This document shows, piece by piece, positions 37,774 through 45,556 of a DNA stretch of 64,000 bases (positions are counted from its first letter, which is position 1; each line of letters opens with the position of its first letter). The notes beneath the pieces were generated by a model, which made no database searches, had not been told where the DNA came from, and saw nothing but the letters and a program-made list of their open reading frames with translations. Source of the stretch: JAMXLO01 sp963726125 (GTDB lineage Bacteria; Pseudomonadota; Alphaproteobacteria; Acetobacterales; Acetobacteraceae); NCBI GenBank assembly GCA_963726125.1, contig CAVSBG010000002.1, positions 933,767 through 997,766 on the forward strand, in the 5' to 3' direction. A program made the translations under genes and the position numbers.

Positions 37774-38832
37774 GTGGACGAGCACCGGAAAGTCGCGATC
37801 TTCGACGGGCACAACGATGCGGTGCAGCACATCGCCGAGTATCGCGAGGGCGGCCGGGATTTTCTTGCCCGTTCGGACGATGGGCATCTTGACCTGCCGC
37901 GTGCCAGGCAAGGCGGCATGGTTGGCGGACTGTTCGCGATGTTTGCCAAGCCCGAACGTCCGCCGATGGGAGACTTCACTCGAACGGCGGACGGATACGA
38001 AGTGCGCCTCGCGGAATCGCTAGATCCTGGGTACGCGCGCGACAGGATCCGCGCGCAGCTTGATGCGCTGAACCGTGTGGTCGAGCGCGGCGCGGGACAG
38101 CTTCGCTGGGCGAGGACCGTGGACGAGATCGAGGCCGGAGTGCGCGACGGCGCCTTCGTGATGGTGCTGCACCTGGAAGGTGCCGAGGCAATCGATCCCC
38201 ACCTTGGGAACCTCGAGGCGCTTTATGCGGCCGGATTGCGTTCGCTCGGACCGGTGTGGAGTTGGCCGAACATCTTCGGGCACGGTGTGCCGTTTGCCTA
38301 CCCGCGGTCGCCCGACATCGGGCCGGGGCTCACGGCGGCGGGGAAGGAGCTGGTGCACGCATGCAACCGGCTCGGCATCATGATCGATGTGTCACATCTC
38401 AACGAGCGAGGCTTCTGGGACGTTGCAGCTCTGACCAACGCACCGATCGTCGCTACGCATGCCTGCGCGCACGCGATCTGTGCATCGACGCGCAATCTGA
38501 CCGACGGGCAGCTCGATGCTGTTCGTCAATCGAACGGGGTAGTCGGATTCAATCTGAGTGTGTGTGACGTGCGACCCGACGCCCATCTCGACGCAGACAC
38601 ACCGCTTGATACGGTCGTGGACCATATCTGCTATTTGATCGAACAATTGGGCGAGGACCATATAGCGCTCGGGTCAGACTTCGATGGCGCGATGATGCCG
38701 CATCCGGTCAAGGATGCGAGCTGCCTGCCGGCGCTTATCGCGGCACTGCGCGACCGGGGGTTCGGCGACACCCTGGTGCGGAAGCTTGCGTTGAAGAATT
38801 GGCTGCGAGTGTTCCGGGCTACCTGGCAATAA
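37774..38832 (+). CDS. Membrane-dipeptidase-like peptidase (M19)
   Basis: This 352-residue zinc dipeptidase carries the full M19 ligand set: IFDGHNDAVQ, VLHLEGAEAI with bridging Glu, DVSHLNERGFWDV, VATHACAHAICASTRN and ALGSDFDGAM. M19 enzymes cut dipeptides, including ones with a D-residue at the C-terminus. The GTG start at 37774 follows a GGAGGA site by 3-4 bases; 37747 and 37750 are other options. It has no signal peptide, so it is cytoplasmic. It is divergent from the HpaB gene and 5.4 kb from the NRPS that carries an epimerization domain. Confidence 0.92.
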   Translation: MDEHRKVAIFDGHNDAVQHIAEYREGGRDFLARSDDGHLDLPRARQGGMVGGLFAMFAKPERPPMGDFTRTADGYEVRLAESLDPGYARDRIRAQLDALNRVVERGAGQLRWARTVDEIEAGVRDGAFVMVLHLEGAEAIDPHLGNLEALYAAGLRSLGPVWSWPNIFGHGVPFAYPRSPDIGPGLTAAGKELVHACNRLGIMIDVSHLNERGFWDVAALTNAPIVATHACAHAICASTRNLTDGQLDAVRQSNGVVGFNLSVCDVRPDAHLDADTPLDTVVDHICYLIEQLGEDHIALGSDFDGAMMPHPVKDASCLPALIAALRDRGFGDTLVRKLALKNWLRVFRATWQ

Positions 38833-39790
38833 GGCGCGATCATGAACGTTGCGTTGACGTTCGTCCTGGCTGCGGATAGGGCGCCAGTGGGCCGCTTTAT
38901 CGCCCTCTCTGCAGTGGCGTCAATGATCAGTGCATTCTGATTGGTGGCACTTTGCTTACCCGCCGAGCGTTCACCTGCGCTACCCTTGGATAGCCAGATT
39001 ATCTATTGACGTCACACATACAAACTACCATTTTCTGTACAACTCTCTCGCAGGTGAACGCCGGTGCGCATTACACCTCGTAGCGCCCAAGTCCGTCCCG
39101 CGGTGGTCATCCGCGCGTCAGTCGCCGCGGTCGCGCACAGCAGACCGCACCGCGGGAGCGCGTCGCAGAGCCGGGTTGAGGACTCCCCGGCCTTCATCAA
39201 TGGCTTGCTTTTCCTGCTTTACACCGCTGAACGTGACTCCTGAATGCAAACGAGAGATTCGAGCCTCGCGATGATGTCCTTCCGTTGCCTATGCAAACCA
39301 ACCCCGGCAAGTGTCTCCCGCCGCTGGTGCAGTCCGCGACATACCCCGTCCGATATTCATCGTCTGCTCGCTTTTCCTCCCTCATCACCGCTGAGCGATA
39401 CTCTGAGACCCCGCCGAGACGGCCAAACCGGTGGCCATTACGTCGCGGCATGGCCACCACACTCCTCCAGCCGGCGTCTCGCAGCAGTGGTGCGGATGGC
39501 CTCCCGCATTTACCAACGGCTCGCTTTTCCTCCACCAGGACCGATGATCGCGACTGTGAGACACCGCCGAGACGTGACGCCACCGGAAACCGACCCGCTT
39601 GAGCAACCGCCGCAAGCAGCTCCCCCGCGGCACGAGGCACCAAGCCATTGCGCGCTAACCGTCAGATCGCTTTTGCAGCCTCACCATCGCTGACCGAGAC
39701 TCCGAGACACGACAGAGACGTATTCGCGCCACTCCGCCCGGCACACCAAACCCGCTCGCCCACCACGCCCCGATCCCCTACTCTCCCCCC
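38833..39790 (+). other. Duplicated upstream region of the xseA fragment, with repeat array
   Basis: From about 39004 this non-coding region resembles the region before intact xseA. It shares ATTGAcGTCAcAcATACAAAC-type sequence with 43035-43057, and its last 60 bp before the start codon (CTCGCCCACCACGCCCCGAT, then CCTACTCTCC) closely match 44020-44056. It contains the four-copy repeat array described separately. No credible gene is present. Open frames on the minus strand only reflect the repeats. Confidence 0.7.
39203..39721. repeat. Array of about 55-bp repeats upstream of the xseA fragment, four copies
   Basis: Copies lie at about 39203-39250 (weak), 39364-39421, 39519-39576 and 39664-39721, spaced 140-160 bp. 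The shared core is GCTCGCTTTTCCTCC, then a variable stretch, then CTGAGACNCCGCCGAGAC. Read on the minus strand, three of them give similar peptides (LGGVSxxRS...EEKR), but the frame is not kept across the array. Two further copies precede the intact xseA. The unit is unlike CRISPR, because both repeats and spacers are degenerate. Confidence 0.75.
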
Positions 39791-40305
39791 ATGAACGGCC
39801 TCGCCGCCCTTCCGGTCTCCAACGTCCCCGAAAACACGGTCTCGGAAATCTGCGGCGCGGTGGAGTACTCGCTGGAAGGCAACTTCGGCCGTGTCCGCGT
39901 GCGCGGCGAGATCACCGAACTGCAGCGCTACCCTCCCGGCCCCACGTATTTCTCCCTGAAGGACGAGGGGCGCCAAGATCGCCGGCGCGGTGTGGAAGTC
40001 GGCGGTTTCGCGTCTCGGCATGGTGCCGGAGAATGGCGTCGACTTGATCGCCACCAGGCCGCATCCCGTCCTACGCCGGAACGCTCGTCCTTCATCATCG
40101 AGCGGATGGAATACGTCGGCGCCGCGCCCTGCTCCCCCACATCGAGATGCTCCGCCTCCCCACCGAGAGGCTGTTCGACGCCGACCGCAAGCGTGCCCTG
40201 CCGGTACTGCCCTCGGTTATCGGCGCCATCACCAGCAAGCGCGGCGCGGTGATCCAGGACACCCGCACCACCATCGTCCGCCGCTCCCCGCGCCAGGTGC
40301 TTGCC
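39791..40305 (+). pseudogene. xseA: Decayed 5' fragment of xseA
   Basis: The DNA is clearly homologous to the first 520 bp or so of intact xseA (44057-44580). It starts MNGLAALPVSNVPENTVSEI against MNDLAAPPVSNVPEYTVSEI. The frame breaks first at about 39967, where a GGGG run has one extra G relative to xseA, and again at several points. The frame pieces read WKSAVSRLGMVPENGV and LFDADRKRALPVLPSVIG. Homology stops abruptly near 40305, so the catalytic and C-terminal parts are absent. Substitutions as well as indels show that this is real decay. It is followed 109 bp later by the Hint-domain gene. Confidence 0.9.
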
Positions 40306-40413
40306 TGCGGACCGGGCGAATGCTGGCCCCTGCTCGATATGGCGCGGCGGTGCGCGCAGGCGGCGCATGGAACGGCCGATCAGGCAGATCCGCTTTGAAA
40401 GAGAAATGAAGCC

Positions 40414-42933
40414 ATGTCCGAAACAGCGGCTGTGCCGCCTCCGGCAAATGGTCTCTGGAGCAACTCGAACTACGCGATTGATGAAGGCGGCCAGGATCTG
40501 GCAGGTCTGTCTGTCACCATCGCCGTAACGCAGGGAATCACCTGCCAATCCGCGACTGGCTCAACCTTGGGCTTCACGTTCCAGCTGAATGCCTATTCGG
40601 ATGAGACCCAAAGCGCCTGGCAGCAATATGTTGTTAAGGCCGACGGGAACCAACTGGAGTTGCACATCAATAACTGGGCAGCGACCGGTACGCAGACTCC
40701 CCTTCAGCCGTTCATCAATTCCGTATTTCCACTGTGTTCCATACCTCAGGGTGCCCTCCCCGCGGGATACACGATCACGATTTCCCTGCTGAGTGACCAG
40801 TCCAGCAACATTGATGGCGTGACCTGTCTGGTCGTCGATCAGGGGACACCTGTCGCGGACCAGACTGAGAACTTGGTGGGGCTCCCTGACCTCAATGGGG
40901 GCACTGTCACACAATCGAATCTCGCACCGATCAATGCCTTCGAAATGCTTCTTGTCGGGCCGGGCGGCGGGAGCAACGCAGTCCTGTCATCGGGCACGGG
41001 GACGCTCTCGTATACCGCAACGAACGACCTGACGGTATCGCAAACGCTGCCATCCGGCCTCGCCTATTCAGGCGGTACCGCCGAGACCGCCAACAGTGTC
41101 TACGAGCCATTGTCAGCGGGCCCAGCCTCCGCGATCACACAGACATTCTCCGTGGCGCCGCAGCCGGTGCTGGTCAATTTCGACAGCATAACCAGTGCGG
41201 GCACCCTTAGCAGCCTGATCGTCGATGCCAACGGGAACCTTCTCGGCGCGATCTCGGCCGGCGGCGTGAACGGCGACGGCGCGGTGTACGGGATCGCCAA
41301 CACCGCCACCGGCTACGCCACCGCTCCCAGCACGCTGGTCAGCTTCGATGGCACCGACGGCGCGAGCCCTCTGGCCAGCCTGACCGCCGACGCCAATGGC
41401 GATCTGTTCGGCACGACGTCTGCCGGTGGCACGAACGGCGAGGGAACGCTGTACGAGATCACCAACGCCGCTACCGGCTACGCCACCACGCCCACCACGC
41501 TGGCCAACTTCGGTAGCACTGACCTTCCTTCGGACGCCGGCCTGATCACCGACCCCAACGGCGACCTGTTCGGGACGACGTCGTACAATAACGAAAGCAC
41601 AATCTTCGAACTCGCCAACACGGCCACCGGCTACGCAAGCAATCTCACCCCACTGGCCACCATCACCGGCAGCTTGGTTGGAGATCTGGTCATCGACGCC
41701 CACGGCGATCTGTTCGGGACAACTCCCGTTGGCGGTGATCAAAACGAAGGCACGGTGTTCGAGCTTGCCAACACCGCCACCGGCTACGCCAGCACCGCCA
41801 CTACGCTGGTCAACTTCGGCAGCAGCAACGCCAACCCCAACGCGAGATTGATCATCGACGCAAATGGCGATCTATTCGGCGCGACATCAACGGGCGGTGG
41901 ATTCGGCAACGGTGCGTTGTTCGAAATTGCGAACACCGCCACCGGCTACGCCAGCACGCCCCTGAAGTTGCTCGGCTTCACCAGCACCGACGAGGGTTTT
42001 GCAGGAGGCCTGATCAACGACGCCAATGGCGATCTGTTCTTTACGGTATCGCAGGGCGGCGCCGGTGCGACCCTCTATGACGGCTCCGTGCAAGAATTAG
42101 CGAACACCGCCACCGGCTATAGCGACCACGCCATCACCGTGGCGGCCTTCAACGGCAGTAACGGACAAACGCCCTACAATGATCTGGCCGCCGATGCCAA
42201 TGGCGACCTGTTCGCCATGGCAAGCAGCGGAGGTGCAAACGGCCACGGCACCGTCGTCGAGATCACCGGCAGCGGCTTCGTCGTCGCCTGCTTCGCCGCC
42301 GGTACACGCATAGCGACGCCTTCGGGTGAGGTGCCGGTCGAACATCTGAAACCTGGCGATAAGGTGGTCTGCGCCAGCGGAACGAACCAACCCATCGTCT
42401 GGATCGGCTATCGCCGGCTGGACATCGCTCGGCACAAGCAGCCCGATAAGGTGCTGCCGATCCGCATCATGCCGGGGGCGCTTGATGACGGCATACCGAA
42501 CCGCCCGCTGTTTCTTTCGCCGGATCACGCGGTTTTCGTGGATGGCGTGCTGATCCCGGTGAAACACTTGTGCAACGGCCGCACGATCGTCCAGGTGCCG
42601 GCGGATCGCGTGACGTATTACCACATCGAGCTGCCCCGCCACGACGTGGTGTTCGCGGAGGGCTTGCCGACCGAAAGCTATCTCGACACCGGCAACCGTT
42701 CGAGCTTCGCCAATGGTGGCGGATCGGTCGCGCTATATCCCGATTTTTCTTCCCACGTGTGGGACTCGAAGGGTTGCGCGCCGCTGGTTATCACCGGCGC
42801 CCAGCTCGATGCCGTGCGGTGCCGCGTCGAGGCGCGGGCCGCATATGGCTGCGTATGTGGGCCCGCCGCTGGTGCGGGAGGCGTTGCTGGTGGCTCGGGA
42901 AGGTTTGCCGAGCTGCGGGAGGAGGCAGGTTAG
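40414..42933 (+). CDS. GloVer tandem-repeat protein with C-terminal Hint domain
   Basis: This 839-residue protein has three parts. Residues 1-260 form a beta-rich domain with no recognised family. Residues 268-620 hold seven repeats of about 50 residues built on DANGDLFGTTSxGG...FELANTATGYA, the GloVer-type (TIGR03803-like) repeat that probably forms a beta-propeller. From Cys626 a Hint_2 domain follows (CFAAGTRIATPSGEVPVEHL, KPGDKVV, LFLSPDHAVFVDGVLIPVKH). Hint domains of this class are linked to autoprocessing of exported proteins; the first Cys is the expected nucleophile. No classical signal peptide is seen, so export may be type I or another route. The last 40 or so residues are low-complexity and may be out of frame. 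It lies between the xseA fragment and intact xseA. Confidence 0.85.
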   Translation: MSETAAVPPPANGLWSNSNYAIDEGGQDLAGLSVTIAVTQGITCQSATGSTLGFTFQLNAYSDETQSAWQQYVVKADGNQLELHINNWAATGTQTPLQPFINSVFPLCSIPQGALPAGYTITISLLSDQSSNIDGVTCLVVDQGTPVADQTENLVGLPDLNGGTVTQSNLAPINAFEMLLVGPGGGSNAVLSSGTGTLSYTATNDLTVSQTLPSGLAYSGGTAETANSVYEPLSAGPASAITQTFSVAPQPVLVNFDSITSAGTLSSLIVDANGNLLGAISAGGVNGDGAVYGIANTATGYATAPSTLVSFDGTDGASPLASLTADANGDLFGTTSAGGTNGEGTLYEITNAATGYATTPTTLANFGSTDLPSDAGLITDPNGDLFGTTSYNNESTIFELANTATGYASNLTPLATITGSLVGDLVIDAHGDLFGTTPVGGDQNEGTVFELANTATGYASTATTLVNFGSSNANPNARLIIDANGDLFGATSTGGGFGNGALFEIANTATGYASTPLKLLGFTSTDEGFAGGLINDANGDLFFTVSQGGAGATLYDGSVQELANTATGYSDHAITVAAFNGSNGQTPYNDLAADANGDLFAMASSGGANGHGTVVEITGSGFVVACFAAGTRIATPSGEVPVEHLKPGDKVVCASGTNQPIVWIGYRRLDIARHKQPDKVLPIRIMPGALDDGIPNRPLFLSPDHAVFVDGVLIPVKHLCNGRTIVQVPADRVTYYHIELPRHDVVFAEGLPTESYLDTGNRSSFANGGGSVALYPDFSSHVWDSKGCAPLVITGAQLDAVRCRVEARAAYGCVCGPAAGAGGVAGGSGRFAELREEAG

Positions 42934-43296
42934 TTTCGGGCGCAACTGGCTCAGAGTTTTTCGAAAAAATAGCTTTCGCGAGGGTCGCATCGTGGAGTGA
43001 CCTGCCGCTCTGCCATCACAATAGTAAGAATACCCATTGAAGTCATATATACAAACACCAACCTGAGGAACCTGATCCACCTCGCGCACCAGCTCCGATA
43101 CGCCTCATCCCATACCGCCCCAAGCACCGCCGGACGGCCACCCGCGAGCAGTCAGGTCAGTTGCCAGCCGGACCTCGTGCGAACCATTCGTCCGCTGCGA
43201 GTTGTTCCCCCTCCGTCACAGCCGGGTTTGACCCCATGCGCGCTAACATAAGCCCAGTTGGCCCGCGATCGCGCCAGCAGGCAACAGAAGCAAGGG

Positions 43297-43459
43297 TCAA
43301 CGCGAAGGACGCAAAGGGCCACAAATAACGCGAATAGGGCGGCGCCCCCGGCTGGTAGCACGGTGGCCCTGCTCGTCCAGTTGGACATGGGTCGAGGCGC
43401 TCTCGGTTCATCCCGGCGTCATTCGCGTTATTTGCGGCCCTTTGCGTTTTTTGCGTTGA
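43297..43459. repeat. Imperfect 38-bp inverted repeat
   Basis: Left arm 43297-43334 and right arm 43422-43459 are nearly perfect reverse complements. Both contain TTCGCGTTATTTG, GGCCCTTTGCGT and GCGTTGA on one strand, with only a few mismatches and an 87-bp loop. This resembles common mobile or scattered intergenic repeats of the TTTGCGTTnTTCGCG kind. Confidence 0.8.
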
Positions 43460-43795
43460 GCCTTCCTCGCTGTCGCCGCCGTCGCCCAGCCATGACGAGC
43501 CTCGGCGCCGGACGCGCTTATGGGGCTTGACCCGGCCATCCGTAGTGACACGTCGCCACGACAGATGTCCGACGGGGTGGTCGGCCGTGCCGAATGGGTC
43601 GCAGTTAGTGAGAGGTGGTACAACATGTCCTCCGCCATCAGAGATGACGCGTTCCCGGCCCTGCCACCAGCGGACGCGACACGGAGGCACCAACGAGATT
43701 CGGACGTCCGGCGATATGCCTCGTTCCGCGTACCATTCACGTCGGTGCTGCCCACCCGTCCCGTCACGGATCCTAACCTGCTGTTCATCTCTGAT

Positions 43796-43986
43796 GCGCT
43801 TTTCCTCTCCTCGTCCCGATGACCGATACTCTGAGACACTACCGAGACTCGGCATCGGCAGCGTCTTGCCCGAACCCTGCCTGACAGCCACCCCGCGACG
43901 ACGCCGGAGACTGCTTCCCGCGTTAACCTTCAGCTCGCTTTTCCAACGCCCACGCCACCGAGCGAGAATGCGAGACACCGCCGAGA
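43796..43986. repeat. Two copies of the 55-bp xseA-upstream repeat
   Basis: Copies lie at about 43796-43850 (GCGCTTTTCCTCTCC, then ATACTCTGAGACACTACCGA) and 43931-43986 (CAGCTCGCTTTTCC, then GAATGCGAGACACCGCCGAG), spaced 135 bp. They belong to the family described at 39203-39721 and end about 70 bp before the xseA start. Confidence 0.75.
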
Positions 43987-44056
43987 AAAAGCGCCAGCAG
44001 CGCCCCGCCACCCAACACTGCTCGCCCGCCATGCCCCGATCGCCTACTCTCCTCCC

Positions 44057-45556
44057 ATGAACGACCTCGCCGCACCTCCGGTCTCCAACGTCCCTGAGTA
44101 CACCGTCTCGGAAATCTCCGGCGCGGTGAAGCGCGCGTTGGAAGGCAACTTCGGCCGCGTCCGCGTGCGTGGCGAGATCACCGAACTGAAGCGCTATCCC
44201 TCCGGCCACATCTACTTCTCCCTGAAGGACGAGGGCGCCAAGATCTCCGGCATAGTCTGGAAGTCGGCGGTCTCCCGCCTCGGCATGGTCCCGGAGAACG
44301 GCGTGGAGGTGATCGCCACCGGCCGCATCTCGTCCTACCCCGAACGCTCGTCGTACCAGCTCATCACCGAGCGGATGGAGTATGCCGGCGCCGGCGCCCT
44401 GCTCGCCCGCATCGAGATGCTGCGCCTCCGCCTCGCCGCCGAGGGCCTGTTCGACGCCGACCGCAAGCGCGCCCTGCCGGTGCTGCCCTCGGTAATCGGC
44501 GTCATCACCAGCGAACGCGGGGCGGTGATCCAGGATATCCGCACCACCATCGCCCGTCGCTTCCCCCGCCAAATCCTCCTGTGGCCCGTGCCGGTGCAGG
44601 GCGAGGGCGCCGCCGACAGAATCGCCGCCGCCATCGCCGGCTTCGAGCGCGTCACCCCCCGCCCCGACGTGCTGATCGTCGCGCGCGGTGGCGGCAGCCT
44701 GGAAGACCTGATGGCGTTCAACGAGGAAGTCGTGATCCGTGCCGTCGCTGCCTGCCGCATCCCGCTGATCTCCGCGGTAGGCCACGAGACGGACACCACG
44801 CTGATCGACTTCGTCTCCGACCGGCGAGCACCGACACCGACGGCCGCGGCGGAACTGGCGGTGCCGGCGCGCGCCGATCTGGTGGCGGATCTGGAGCACA
44901 AGGCGGCACGGCTTATCGGTGGGCTCAACCGGCTGGCGCAGACATGCCGGCTGCGCCTATCGCGTGCGGAACGTGGGTTGCCCGACGTGCCGACGCTCTT
45001 GGGTGGGGCGCGGCAACGCATGGACGATCGCGCGGAACGGCTGGTGATGGCGCTGCCAAACCTGCTGGCACGGCGGCGGGCCGCGCTGGATGCCGTGGAG
45101 CGGCAACTGCCAGACCTGCCGGCGATGCTGACCTCCTGCCGCGAACGCGTGCAGGAGCGGGGTGTGCGGCTGATCGTGGCGTTGCCAAATTTCGTGGCGC
45201 GGCGGCATGGGTCGTTGAATTTGTGCGGACAGAAGCTGACTGCCGGTTTGCGCCACGCGGTGTCCGGCATTCACAATCGCGCCGGGCGGACGCTGGGGCG
45301 CCTCTCCGTCGTGCCGCTGCGAGCATCGCTGCGGGAGACGCGGATGCGGCTCGAAGGCACGGCGGCGCGGCTGGAATCAGTGTCGCCGCTGGCGGTGCTG
45401 CAGCGAGGCTATGCCGTGGTATCTGATGCCGCCGGTCATCCGCTGACCAGCGCCGCGGCCGTGGCGCCAGGTGCGCGGCTGCGACTGCGTTTCGCCGACG
45501 GTGAAGTCGGTGCGACAGCGGATCGTCCTGACCGCCAGGGTCGCCTGCCGCTTTGA
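44057..45556 (+). CDS. xseA: Exodeoxyribonuclease VII large subunit
   Basis: This 499-residue protein has an N-terminal OB-fold region (VSEISGAVKRALEGNFGRVR, KRYPSGHIYFSLKDEGAKIS) and then the catalytic domain with GVITSERGAVIQDIRTTIAR, VLIVARGGGSLEDLMAFNEE and SAVGHETDTTLIDFVSDRRA, followed by a long helical C-terminus. It degrades single-stranded DNA together with the small subunit XseB, which is not in the window. The gene is complete and unbroken. A decayed copy of its 5' third and upstream region lies 4.3 kb upstream, so this locus has undergone duplication. Confidence 0.95.
   Translation: MNDLAAPPVSNVPEYTVSEISGAVKRALEGNFGRVRVRGEITELKRYPSGHIYFSLKDEGAKISGIVWKSAVSRLGMVPENGVEVIATGRISSYPERSSYQLITERMEYAGAGALLARIEMLRLRLAAEGLFDADRKRALPVLPSVIGVITSERGAVIQDIRTTIARRFPRQILLWPVPVQGEGAADRIAAAIAGFERVTPRPDVLIVARGGGSLEDLMAFNEEVVIRAVAACRIPLISAVGHETDTTLIDFVSDRRAPTPTAAAELAVPARADLVADLEHKAARLIGGLNRLAQTCRLRLSRAERGLPDVPTLLGGARQRMDDRAERLVMALPNLLARRRAALDAVERQLPDLPAMLTSCRERVQERGVRLIVALPNFVARRHGSLNLCGQKLTAGLRHAVSGIHNRAGRTLGRLSVVPLRASLRETRMRLEGTAARLESVSPLAVLQRGYAVVSDAAGHPLTSAAAVAPGARLRLRFADGEVGATADRPDRQGRLPL

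Larger units (their letters stand above)
42934..44056. other. Non-coding region upstream of xseA rich in repeats
   Basis: This gap of about 1.1 kb contains the second copy of the sequence found before the xseA fragment (from about 43033), a long imperfect inverted repeat (43297-43459), a short GGGGCTTGACCCGGCCATCC repeat piece near 43516-43545, and two 55-bp repeats (43796-43986). I see no supported gene. A long minus-strand open frame here is an extension of the antisense of xseA. Confidence 0.5.

Noticed and set aside
39197..39643. Minus-strand frame with repeated LGGVSxxRS...EEKR peptide
   Set aside because: Similar peptide repeats arise because the DNA repeat is conserved; the frame is not kept in the other copies and has no ribosome site.
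39203..39721. Possible CRISPR array
   Set aside because: Repeats are imperfect, about 55 bp, with 80-100 bp variable gaps of poor uniformity, and no cas gene is present.
43157..44899. A 580-codon minus-strand open frame
   Set aside because: It is the antisense of xseA extended through its non-coding upstream repeats; no start signal or protein family, and composition is typical of shadow frames.
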